Assembly: GCA_022113835.1 (NCBI GenBank)
Contig: JAILWY010000001.1
Location: forward strand, 1,984,001-2,048,000
DNA: 64,000 bases
Direction: 5' to 3'
Origin: Atopsyche davidsoni
Lineage: Eukaryota > Arthropoda > Insecta > Trichoptera > Hydrobiosidae
A model generated the notes under the pieces. That model had not been told where the DNA came from and did not search any database. It saw only the letters and a list, made by a program, of their open reading frames with translations. Made by a program: the position numbers and the translations under genes. Shown piece after piece: positions 12,242-23,600 of this stretch (its first letter is position 1; each line of letters starts with the position of its first letter).

Positions 12242-12522
12242 AATTTTAATAAACTCCAAGTGAAGACAAAATACAAAGGTACTTTTATCATTATAATAAT
12301 GGATCTTCACGAATCAAATGCCTTGTCCCTCAACAAGATTGATATTTATCAACTACGACGGAAATAAAAAAGTTCAAAGTACATTTTCATTTTCAACAGT
12401 GATATCATTACGTTACGATCATTACGCAAGTCGCTTCAAATGTTTGAGACATTGCAACATTTGATATTGGATTTATAAATATTTGTATAATTAAATGTAT
12501 GTATTATAGAGTTTAGATGGTT

Positions 12523-14260
12523 TTAATGAAACAGAGGCCTGCTTTTTCGTAGCCGGCTTGCACATTTTGAACGGCGGAGGTGATTTATGGCGACCAAAAA
12601 GACTTTTATGCCCGCCAGTGACGTGCGCGAGTTTTATGGCCGTTTGAATTATATTTGATCATTTAGGAGTCCATCATCGTCTGTGTCTACCGGCAAACGT
12701 TACATAAACTCACCAGCAGCATAGCGCAATGGATTCTTGGATGGAGATATATATAAATACTGACATCTTTCATCTATTTGAAAAAAAATATTAAAACACA
12801 CCAGCTGCATAGTACAGTGAACATTTCATGATAAAAAATACATAAGTTTGATATGATATTTAAATGTTTGACGGTTTAAGAATATATCTAGTATATGTTT
12901 GTATTTGCACGTTTTAATAATAGCAGATTGCAGACGTGATGTACATTTATAAATAATATCAGGATTTCGTAGAAAATTGTTCTAGTATTGTGTATGTTTA
13001 CTTTAAAGAAAATCAAATAAAACTTTCTATATATAGTATGTGTTCGATTAAGCTCCACATATATGGAGTTTTGAGAAACTGCCAGTAAACTTATTCAGTT
13101 AACGATGTCCTTATAAATCATACAGCTGCAGTTTTGAAAAGTCATTTAAATTACTATTTTCCTGAAAATCAAACAAAACTTTTAAACTAGTTATTTGCCA
13201 TACTAAGTGCTCGAGACTCGTGTGATTAAAACAAAATTATTTAGTAGTTGACCTAGTCAGTCATTGCTAATTAATATTTTGTTTATGTGTACACGAGAGG
13301 ATAATGCACTGAACTGTTTTCAATAGAAAAATCATGGATGCAAGCAAATAAAAAAATATGTGGCTACAAGTATATCCAGCTTGTTACATTTTTGACATTT
13401 GATTATAAAAATATTGCTCAAAAGGTATTATTTTCTATCATGATAAACAATGAAAATCACATATTTGAAACATTGTAATGTATTTATTACAAGAGAAGAT
13501 GAATATGCTTAACTAGCATATTAGAAAGATTGATCGCATCAGTGTATGGGAAGTTAAAAAGTTAAATTGTATAAAAGTATTATAAAAATATTGAATATAT
13601 ATAATAATAATAAAAATCAAACGTGTAATATTAAATAGTTACATTATATAAATATTTGATTCGATCGTGACTGCGACAGTTTTTTTTATCGATGACAAAT
13701 TTTTTTACTTGAAATTTTCAGACGACATTTTTGCATTAGAAGGATTATTTTTTACTCTTTAATTCGCTAATTATAGATAAAAAATATTGACGTTTCCGCA
13801 TTTTAAAATTGCCAGCTCAGCAAGAGGGATCCTCACGCAGATCCCGGAAGGGCGGGGGAGCTTACAAAAGCAATTTTCAGGCCGACACTTGATTGTAAGT
13901 GGGCGGCCGATGTTTCTAACGAGCAAGTTACAGGCTTTTTTGTTTTCAGGTCAGTTACACGGTCAGTACAATTTTACATTTTTTCTGAAAAGGAATAATT
14001 ATGTTTCACTCAATTTGAAAGGTCCGACTTCATTTGCGGCCGTGTAGACGCCGCCTCGTTATTTTTTTATATTCAAAACGAAGTTTTTGTAGATTTTTTT
14101 TATATAAAGGATGACAAGTAAACCAAATAGCTAGACGATTTCGACTATCATTATTTTATTTGTTAATTTAATATGGTGAAATACTAATAAGACCAATCTG
14201 TCATGGACTAATACGCATATATTTTCTGCTACAGTACATTTATTAAATTAATAAACTGAG
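12523..14260. other. No gene recognised
   Basis: AT-rich. GC-richer islets at 12535-12720 and 13795-14050 have short open frames without family resemblance. Confidence 0.35.
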
Positions 14261-14273
14261 TATCTTTTTATTC

Positions 14274-14398
14274 TATATGTCTATTTTGTGGATTGAACGT
14301 CAATCATGTGCGTTTCAAGCATATTATTTTTCTTTAAACATATTATAGTTTCTTTGTATCATTTTCAATATGTGAAATAATATGTCTAATCATATTAG
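14274..14398 (-). mobile_element. SINE copy S5 (deleted, tail plus arm only)
   Basis: It begins on the plus strand with the SINE tail TATGTCTATTTTGTGGATTG, followed by AACGTCAATCA, and ends ctaatcatattag. Flanks TATCTTTTTATTC (14261-14273) and TATATTTTTATTC (14399-14411) match at 12 of 13 positions. The tRNA-like head is missing. Confidence 0.7.
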
Positions 14399-14452
14399 TA
14401 TATTTTTATTCGTTGACATATTATTTAAAAATTACCCATGAATCATATTAGG

Positions 14453-14623
14453 AAATTCAATATTTTTGACAGAGAGTACTTGGTGGTATTGCATTTTAAT
14501 ATTTTTGAGTAAAATACTTGAGTGATCTCTGTTTGATAATGCCAACGTGAAAGGTTGGTGAAACCGGTCACAAATAAAAACGAACATGTGGAAAATCACT
14601 CAAGTATTTTACTTAAAAATATT
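14453..14623 (+). mobile_element. Fold-back retroposon family F4 copy a, with hammerhead-like centre
   Basis: Exact 12-bp target duplication AATCATATTAGG (14441-14452 and 14624-14635). The arms agtaaaatacttgagtgat and its complement flank a core of TTGATAA, a stem and GAAACCGGTC. Other copies are at 20362-20683 and 39448-39770. Confidence 0.75.
14532..14570 (+). ncRNA. Hammerhead-ribozyme-like motif (F4a)
   Basis: TTGATAA (14533-14539), one extra T, stem GCCAAC/GTTGGT (five Watson-Crick pairs and a G-U), GAAA (14560-14563), palindromic CCGG, TC. The core pair C3-G8 of standard hammerheads is replaced by U3-A8, a compensated change. Confidence 0.45.
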
Positions 14624-14635
14624 AATCATATTAGG

Positions 14636-17600
14636 CTTAATATTTTTATGGTAATTTTTTGTGAATAAATGAGCTTATTGAAAGCAAGAGTAATTTCTCA
14701 TTTGTTCTGAATAAGGTAATTCTGACAATCCGTTAATTATCAAACAATAAACTACTGTACAGAAATAAAATAAACAATTAATAAGATAATAGCAGGGAAA
14801 GCCTTCGTTCAGTATTAATCAGGTTTACGAGTCGATTTTCAGTTAATCCGTCATTTATAAATGACTTACAATAATCCATCGCAGATACCGGGTGTTTTCA
14901 ATAAGGCTTCGATTCTAAAGCCCCCGCGAAGTCTCGATATGCTTGTGCTCGGGAACAATCGGGGTAGGTCGCTGAAAAGTGAATGACGGACCGTCCTGTT
15001 CCCGGGGGTGGTTTTCAGGACAGGCTTTTGTATGAAGGGTAGGTAAGTGATAGGTGATGATAAGGGGTATTTTGTGTGAGGATTCTTTGTTGACTTTGGA
15101 TTTATTTTGATAATTCTGTTGCGACTGTCCTCTTTCAATAAGGTATTGTCCAAAATGTATGATTGAATTTGGAAATGAACACATTGGCAATTTTAGATAA
15201 AGCTGTGTTTATGAATGTGTGACGTTTTTATTGCTTTGTTTTTTTTTTTTTTTTAAATTTAAATAAATATTAAAGATTGCTAATATATAAAATAGTTAAT
15301 ATATCATATATTCGACATCATCCAATAAACAGGCTTTTTTATTTATGAGACTTTGCTTCTCACTCTTTAAAATTATTTCATGACTATCAAAATCTCAAAC
15401 GGCACAGAAAAGTTAAAAAAGACAACTATAAAGATGTGGTTTCCATTAAAATCACTGAACAATTAAAATTTATTATCATACACATTGTTTCGAAATCAGT
15501 TTGCAAAATTTTACATTCAACATGTAATCAAATTACGCCACAGCATTTAGTACTGAGTGCAGCTTGTTTCGAGCGAAGTTCATCAGTTGAATATAAATTT
15601 GTTCGTCCTGCGAGTCTGTATTCACATTCATTAGTGGCTTATTTTTATTTCAAATAACAAATTAAAATATTTATAAATAAAACTTAAAAAAAAAAAAAAC
15701 CCCAAAAAAGATTGTAAATTAAACAATTTGTGCACTTTTGTAATTTTGACTAATGACTTATGCCTTAAAATATAAGTATACGTACACTTTTACTAAAATG
15801 GATATATAACGAATTTTCGTTTAATATGCAGTAAATTTTATTTTTATAATTTTAATATGAAATTTGGTTATTTTTTTATTATTTCCATATATCAAAATGG
15901 AAGGTGATAAAACAAAAATCCAAGTACAAAATAACACTGAGAAAGGTTGTTTTTTTTATTTTTTAATTGTGTGACATTTTTGCAAGCTTTATTATATGCT
16001 AAGTATCATTTCTATTGAATGTACAAGCTTCATACACGCGTATGCCTTCATAGTGTTAATTAAAATTATCGGTGATTAATCTAAAAGTACACTTACGTCA
16101 GGAAGATGACTATTTATGAGCAGGTGCTCCGGCGCCTCGATAATGGGACCCTCGTGAGTGACGTCAGAGGTTCTTTACAAATGGGCTGAACCCCTGGAAT
16201 AATAGAGAGCGGGGATTATCTTTTGATCAGAGAGTGATTTTCCAACTACGTAGAGCCTAATGAAGGGTTTACTAGATATTGTGATTATGACTAAGAATAG
16301 CGACTGCGAAATTGGAAGAGAGTAAACCCGTGTCTGATGAGGACGAAATCGATTACGTGGCAGTAATGGGTGTGATCCAATAACATAGTCTTTTTTTTTT
16401 ACGCGAATTATTTTTTCAGAACAATCATCTGCTTTTTATAAATATCAAAATTAAGTGATTAAATACGATTGCATCATTTATGATGAAAAAGGTTTTTTCG
16501 AAGCTCACGATTCAAATTCTAAAACATTTGTCCAATATTTATACTACTACAGTTTTTTTTTATTAAAGTTATATAAATGTTTATTATTCCCGTTAGTCAA
16601 GAGCACGCCGCACATTTTTTACTAGAATCTTCCAATTGTTACCTCTGCAGCTAAAACTCTTAGGTTTATTTTTATTTTTTAGGGTTTTCAGCAATTTATT
16701 TTCCCTTGTATTGAAAGATAAACTCACCCTTATATCCAAGATTATCTTCGCAGATAGACAGATATACGCTGCTTTTTAATGAAAGTTAGAAGTGGAAATT
16801 GGCTTTTTTCTACAATATATATATATATATTTGGAGAAAATAACCACAAAGAGATCACGCCTGACTTCACTATACGTTTACTAACAAATAAATAATGTAT
16901 ACATCTAGATATTTCAAAGCATATTTAAAGCAATATAACTTTTTCAATATCATTTCTAAGCTTCATATACAAATATCATACAAGTATGTGACTTAACTAA
17001 ATTGAATTTTTACTTCAACTGCGATAAAAGTAAAAGGAGTTAACAAAAACTTTTTGATGGAAATATAATCTGCCAATATTTTAACGTATTTTTACTCTGT
17101 TAAAAATAAACGAACAGTTACACCAATTTTAAAGTATTTATACTTATAACTTAAAATATATTTCGTTGTTATTAATTTGGGTATTGAAAGTTTGAGTTCA
17201 GTGTTTTTAGGTTTAAAATATCTATTAATGAAATAAAATAAGTTTTTGTCAAGTTTCAAAACATCATACAATATCTTAATTTTTTTTTTAAATGAATATA
17301 TTTTTTAAATAAGCAGTTTTGAGATAGTTGAACGAAATTTATATTGTTTCATAAACTCTTATCTATATAATTAATTAATAAAAAAGCTTTGCGTAATTAA
17401 CGCATAATTTTATTTTGTCACCCAAATTGATTGGAAGCTTGAGACCGCAGTTTCAAATCAATTCAATTGGTTTTTCTATTTATAATAATTATGAACTTTA
17501 GCGAGATAAACCACTTAACAATTAATCTGATTATGTTTGTTTGGAATTGAAATGAAATAAAATGATTGATATTTATCCCAATAAAACCTCAAAATTTTAA

Positions 17601-17756
17601 TTTTCAAAGGAAGAAGTTTGAAAATTGCTCGAAAGTTTTCAAGTCGAAATTAATTTTTAGTTAATACTTAATTTTAAATAATGGATGAAATAAAATATTC
17701 TAAACGCTTGGTTCAATTCCAAACTAATTCGATTGAACACAACTGTTTTGGTTTGG
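14636..17756. other. No gene recognised
   Basis: Mostly AT-rich. A GC-richer stretch at 14880-15030 and another at 16110-16370, the latter with TGACGTCA (16159-16166), could be conserved noncoding elements. Short open frames at 14866-15190 and 15436-15657 have no recognisable homology. Confidence 0.35.
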
Positions 17757-17999
17757 CAGTGTTATCCAGATGAATCCAGCCCAGCCGCCGAACATGGCGA
17801 GTTGGAGAGGATGAGATTATCCAAACAGTGCACCATGAACGTCCATCAGGAGCTTAGCTGGTCTGAGCATCTTGGAAATGCTGGGGTTGACGATGAATCA
17901 CGAGGAATATAGATTGCTCAGGGAGCTGGCCAACCATGGATGTTACTGGTCGGAGTTCTGCAGCTGTTTATTAGGAAAACACGGACACTGCATTATAAA
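17757..17999 (+). pseudogene. Possible coding exon or fossil, two overlapping frames
   Basis: After an acceptor-like ggtttggcag the frame from 17757 is open for 51 codons (CYPDESSPAAEHGELERMRL, then SKQCTMNVHQEL and on to a TAG). The +1 frame is open from about 17836 to a TAG at 17999, with protein-like content (LEMLGLTMNHEEYRLLRELA, then NHGCYWSEFCSCLL). The composition differs from the AT-rich surroundings. Either one base has been lost near 17850 or this is chance. I recognise no family. Confidence 0.3.
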
Positions 18000-18886
18000 C
18001 TAGAGTTCTGATCACAAAGCTGTTTATTTATAAATATACTTATATATATTTTTCTTCAAGCTAAAACTAACTATACCTATCACACTAATTCATAAAAAAA
18101 ATATATACATAAATCAGAAAGTAAAATCCTTGAAAAGGTCCAAATGGGGTTTTGTTAATCTATAAACGTATTTATAATTCAATAAGCTTTGGGACTTAAA
18201 ACTCCTGTCCATTTAAATAGCACTGTTTTAATCAAGCTTTTTTTTTAGGTTTGGGTTAGGTTATTGGGTACTATGCCGCAGAGTAATTTTTGTCTTCCGA
18301 CGTTTCAGTCCCGGTACTGAAACCATCTTTGGATTCTAGTATAAGATCGAAATTTTGTTAGCAAAACTCACAACACCATTTTCCTTTAGCAACCAAAGAC
18401 TTTTGAAGAATAAATATATATTAATAATGCGTTTGTGTGTTATTTTCCATGAGTTTATATATTAACTCCTTACTAACCATTGAGCTCATAAAATCGTATG
18501 ACAATGTAATATATGAGATATGAGAAATGCTTGACAAACCAGGTAGACAGATTTTAATGTCAGAACTGACATATATTGAAATTCTCGGTTATAAGGTCGA
18601 GTATTTTTATTACTCACTATATTATATCTCAAATTATATATGATCAATTAAAGGTAACTTTTTTCATAATCTCTGTATTTTGTGAACTTCAATCAAATAT
18701 CATTATTAACCGCATTTATTTACAGCCAATGACGCCTACTACACATTTGCAAATGTTTAATCAACAACTCAGGAGATCAAAATTTATCAACGAAAATGTC
18801 TTATGCAGGTAGAAAAGAGTTAAATAAAGCAAATAATTTTTATTATATTTCAGTAATGCATATGACATCACCCGGTCGTAGCAAAT
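18000..18886. other. No gene recognised; one hammerhead-like hairpin
   Basis: AT-rich apart from the hairpin at 18295-18332. The open frame at 18576-18812 has no family resemblance. Confidence 0.35.
18295..18332 (-). ncRNA. Hammerhead-like hairpin (isolated, degenerate)
   Basis: The minus strand reads CCAAAGA, then the palindromic stem TTTCAGT/ACTGAAA, then GAAACGTC. The first core block departs from CTGAAGA, but GAAACGTC matches the 3' side of minimal hammerheads. A similar remnant lies at about 22700-22735 (minus). Confidence 0.3.
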
Positions 18887-18894
18887 ATTTAAAC

Positions 18895-19576
18895 CAGAGG
18901 TTCCCAAAGTGGTCAATATCGACCTCCAGGGGATTACAGCGAAAAATAAAATCAGGGGTCCATGAACTGTAAATGGGGGTCTACGAGAGTGGATCCCATT
19001 TAAGCAGGTCATCACCAAAATTTAGACATTTCGTAAATGTCATAATGCACCGTACACAGATTGTACCTATGTACTTTGTGGCGAATCGAAGCCCTGAAGC
19101 GTAGAAGTTCGTGCCAAATGCTCGAGAAACGAGACTTTCGGCATTGTAAAACTATACCGAAGTACCTTTTGGGAGCTTATGACATAAGAAGACGAACTAT
19201 TACGATCGTGCTGTCTTTTTTAAAAAATCATTTACAGGGGCTAATTGGTTGTACGGAGCGCCGATGGGCGTAATAAAAAAAATTGATTTGACAAATATTC
19301 CGAGAAAATAAGGACACCTGTACGGCTTAGGAACGTGAGAACTTTGGCGACCGAGGACAGACAGACCCTTCCAAGGAAGACAGTTTTAAATCGAGAGCCA
19401 TTCAACCCCATAAACTCACCCACTGTACAGTAAACCCTGTGAAAGTGAGTTGTTCTATATAAGATGTCAAAAATATGTTTGAAGTTGATGAATTTGTAAA
19501 AATTCAGTATTAGCAAGGCGAAAAACATGAAAACTCGACAAGGGGTCGACGGGACAAAATAGTTTGGAAAACTATG
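18895..19576 (+). mobile_element. Non-autonomous hAT element with exact 8-bp target duplication
   Basis: ATTTAAAC occurs immediately before (18887-18894) and after (19577-19584). The ends are CAGAGGTTCCCAAA and, on the minus strand, CATAGTTTTCCAAA, 11 of 14 identical. Subterminal stretches (gatcccatttaagcaggtca, ttttgtcccgtcgaccc) match the hAT fossil at 49258-49956. The short internal open frames do not look like transposase. Confidence 0.88.
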
Positions 19577-19584
19577 ATTTAAAC

Positions 19585-20125
19585 GGTCCTTGACTATTGC
19601 TAAGCATATAAAATTGACTTTAAAACTTGGTGACGTGTCAACGTAGGTTCAAGAGTAAAACACCACCAATCAATTTTTTTAGATTCAGATATCTTTTGTT
19701 TCAGTTTCAGTGGTTTGGTCGGCACTTCCGGTGCTAAACATGTCATTAATCCGTTGGGGGTTGTTTGCTTGCAGGGGGATGCGGCCTGCAAGCCTAATCC
19801 GCCGGCGTTGCATACGTGATTGTGTTACGCTCACTAATTGTTCCTGTTTAAAAGCGTGATGCTTTGTGTCTGCTCGTTTCGAGTATATCATTGAAATGCA
19901 GGCATGTAAGCTAGCGGGCGAATTGGACGGATGAATAGTAAAAATTACTTCGGTTATTGATAGATTATAGACACTGGCGTTGCGGTGAATTACTTTGTAG
20001 ACCAGATGTAAAATTATCTTACGCTTATAAAAAGTTTTTTGATTGAATACTGTGAAAAAAACTTATACACTATTTATAAAGTATTTATTTATTTCATCAA
20101 GTGCTTATCCTCATAGGAGGTGTGC
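19585..20125. other. No gene recognised
   Basis: The stretch 19720-19930 is GC-richer and has overlapping short open frames on the minus strand with no family resemblance. It may be conserved noncoding sequence. Confidence 0.3.
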
Positions 20126-20345
20126 GACCATTTCACTGAGCATATATATTCGTGCTCATAGTTTTCTAAGGAGAAAATAGTGTAGTGAATCCTCGAGTCA
20201 TTCTACACCGCAGTTTTACGAGTATAATGGAAAGAAAAGTTTTCGTATTGCTGCTGCCCAATAGCATTATTACATTATCCTTTCCTTTCGTAGCTCTGGC
20301 GTTTAGATCTGCTCCTCTTTCTGCAGCAAGCTACATAAACAATAG
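20126..20345 (-). repeat. Repeat R copy (RTE-tailed), minus strand
   Basis: On the minus strand it reads agcttgctgcagaaag, cagatctaaacgccagagct, gctattgggcagcagcaata and ends atgctcagtgaaatgg, parallel to 54100-54310. It was cut at its start by the F4 insertion at 20362. Confidence 0.7.
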
Positions 20346-20361
20346 TATATATGTATTCAAG

Positions 20362-20683
20362 TAATCAATATTTTTGACATCGAGTACTTGGTGGAATTCC
20401 ATTTTATATATGAAATAAAATACTTGAGTGATATTTCTTCGTGTTAATTTTTATCGGTGGCCGGTTTCGCCAACCTTTCACGTTGGCATTATCAAACTGA
20501 GTAAGGATTTATAAAATAACAAGCAATCAAGTGAACAGTTGAGAGAAAGAGAGATGTAATAATTGTCAGGTTCACATAATAGCTTGTTATTTTATAAACC
20601 CTCACTCAGTTTTTATTGTTAGCGAAACCGGTCACCAATAAAAATTAACGTGTAGAAAAATCACTCAAGTATTTTGTTTAAAA
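20362..20683. mobile_element. Fold-back retroposon family F4 copy b (long palindrome)
   Basis: Exact 16-bp target duplication TATATATGTATTCAAG (20346-20361 and 20684-20699). The element is a near-palindrome of 322 bp. The left arm carries the motif ACCGGTTTCGCC on one strand, and the right arm its degenerate counterpart gcgaaaccggtcacc at about 20620. Confidence 0.8.
20459..20497 (-). ncRNA. Hammerhead-ribozyme-like motif (F4b)
   Basis: On the minus strand: TTGATAA, extra T, perfect stem GCCAAC/GTTGGC with loop GTGAAAG, GAAA, CCGG, then CC where the other copies have TC. Same U3-A8 core change as F4a and F4c. Confidence 0.45.
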
Positions 20684-20699
20684 TATATATGTATTCAAG

Positions 20700-23600
20700 A
20701 GCAACTACTGCCTTTAAGCAAAGAAATGAAAGATGAATTAATTTTAAATATAAATATATAAATATAATTATAAAGTGTGCCTAAAAGTATATTTAAAAAT
20801 TATGTAGTTTCTAATGTCAGTATGTCTAATAATTATTTTTTTAGGTTAATTAATATGAAAGCTTGTGTTCAGATAGCCGGAATTATCAAGTCAACTTAAT
20901 GTTGAAACCACTGTACGAGAAAACTTCAAAACGTTATTTTCATACGCGCTCATTAAAAATGGATGTCCATAAAATTGAATTTATGGATGGCAGAGCTGTC
21001 GGAAGTTTTGAAGAGATATAAAGCCAGCCGGTGCAGGAAGGGGAGTCTGGTTAGGTTAGGTTAGGTCTGGACTGCGAGATCGGCCACCAAACTGCACTCT
21101 GGAAACTTGCACTCTGAAGCCAGCTGTAGGTTTAATCTCGAATTGCACGCATACTTGCTATTCTTTCAACGTATATGTGCAAATTACAGTTTTTTAAAAG
21201 TATTTTAGTTTATTTTAGGTTCAAAAAATTTAAAAATAATTTAAGGTAAAAATAGGATTATATTTTTTTAGTTAAACATAGTTTTGATGCAACGGTTCTA
21301 TTTTAAGAAGTCTTCTATATATTTATTTCAGACGAACTTTTATCATTATTTTGTTTAATTCATACTTCTAAAATTATTTCAATAAATTTTTAATAATTAA
21401 TTTATATAAATATATTTTAGCCGAAATTCGTAATTTACGTTCAATAACGTTTAATTTGATATTTTCAGGTTAAAAAATGTTGATCTTATGTCGTGAAATA
21501 ATAAAAAGAATATTTATTTTTTTCTCAAAAAAATACAGCTTGAAAAGTAATACTGGTTTTATTATAAAAAAAACATGAATATTGCAAGTTAAATTGTGAA
21601 TTTTTCAGACCTTTATTAGGCATTAAGTATATTTTTACGAATTTATAAGTTTATATATTACTCTTTAAACATTATGAGCCGGAAAGAGTCTTAAGATTCC
21701 ACTCGAGTTAAATCATAGGTGGTAAGTGGAAAAGCCAAATATAGTAAATATATATATAAATATTTCTACGGTTTTTTCTTGGCATACTTAGAATTTAATT
21801 TATGAAATTTTTAGGTGAAAGCAAGTTTAATTTAGAAAAAAAAATCAATTTATTTAAGTAGATAGGAAGACCATAATGGAATAGATGTACTACATGTACT
21901 AAACGTTGGATTCTAACTCCTTCTGAGCAGGATGGGTAAACGATTGAGTTGTTAAGCTGAATCAAATTAATTTAAAAAATAGATTCAATTAAAAAAAAAT
22001 AGTTATTAGTGAAAAGCTGGAGAGACGGTTGTCGTGTCGATTACTTCAATTCTCCATAGATAGATGCGAAATTTGCATATTTATAACTATAGGCCTAGTC
22101 CCGGATCCCGGAGAAGGCGGACTTGTATTTTTAACCTTTGAGTGATTTAATATTCATTTATGTAAAGCCCCCCTCTCATTTCATTTATTCATGCTCTCAT
22201 TTATAATACCATGTTTCGGGAATATTTATCACCGAAAAGTAGTTAATGAAGACGAGTGTAATAATGATATCATTTCTTAAGCATTTTAGAAGATGAACGA
22301 TAAATAATATTAATTAAATCCACAGTACAAAGACAAATAAAATAATTACGCTTTTAATTTATATAGCTTAAATTTTTGGCGTAGTTTACTCCAATACCAA
22401 TATACTAGATAAATACAACATAAAAATATTATTTTGTGTACGTGAATAGGGAGCCTTTTATACAGTCCGATTCATTTAAGACCTATCCAATTAATTATGA
22501 AATTTCTTGCCAAATCATTAATTATTAATAGTGTAATTTCGGGATAAATCCGGGTTAGAAGCACCGATATTATTTTCGGACCATCCTTTAATTAAAATCA
22601 CCCATAACTAAAAATAATTTAAATACACCCCCGATGCTAAAACTATAATATTTACATATGATAATACATAGTAAGTGTAAGTGTGCTTAAAGCTTTTGGT
22701 ACTCGATGTTTCAGTCCATCTTCCAGGCCAAAACATCAGAGCACCTAAAAACTTGAAGCATCTCAACACCCAAAAATCAAAATCTATAAAGTAAGTATAT
22801 TTATAAAACTAATTTTCATATTGTATTGTATATTTATATAACTAAGACGGTGGTGGGATTTATTTGTTGACAGCCTCCAACAGGTACACTTCACACTTTA
22901 GGACAATTTCAAAGTTCGTAATGAATTATATTTCCATAAAACAAGAAACAATCTTTCATTGAGTCTGGTTTCTGTATTAAGTTACTAATTAGCAAGTAGT
23001 ATTTGGAAAGTCCTTGATAAGTATTATTATGAAATATTAATTATGAAATATTTGAAACGGCCGGGTTTATCAGGAGTTTTCAGTTTAAATCTTATTTTCA
23101 TGAGAATGTTTCATCTTATGTAAATACACGTTGAAGGTATCTAGAAGTAGAAATAAAACATATGTTATAATCATTCGATTCACAGGTAGAAAATGAATAA
23201 ATTCTAAATACAACAAAAATATACTACGAACCTTAATTGTCTATAATTGTGATTTAAATTATATTATTTGTATTTGATATTTAAAACAATTTATATTGTA
23301 TTATATTTCAAAATACGTGGAAATTTAATTACCGACAAAATAATGAAGGGCGTGGTTGCTATGCAAGATACTTTAATACAAAATTATTAAAAATATCTTT
23401 GTTTTTCATAATAAAAGAAATCGTTAGCCTCTTGGTCATAAAAAAGTATCCTGAATAATTAAATTAAAAATATTTTCTATAAAAGAAATATATCCAGACT
23501 TCAGTAAAAGCTGAAGGAAATAAAAGCTCGTCGTCTAATTTTCATAACTTTAAAGACGTCGATGTCTGACATCAGTCCTAATTGTAAATTAAATAAAAAT

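Larger units (their letters stand above)
9539..12337 (-). mobile_element. Short retroposon family F3 copy b, itself interrupted by a DNA transposon
   Basis: The right end, read on the minus strand, is CTTGTTGAGGGACAAGG like the heads of the other F3 copies. Its TA-repeat end is at 9539-9549 and 12152-12175. The DNA transposon at 9550-12151 sits in that TA repeat. The F3 part proper is 12152-12337 and includes the best hammerhead-like motif. Confidence 0.7.
9411..12522 (+). repeat. Tandem duplication, unit 2, split by nested transposons
   Basis: Unit 2 matches unit 1 over 9411-9538 and again over 12352-12522. The 2.8 kb between is foreign and is flanked by ATTGACATTTATCA (9525-9538) and ATTGATATTTATCA (12338-12351), a 14-bp target duplication with one mismatch. 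Confidence 0.8.
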
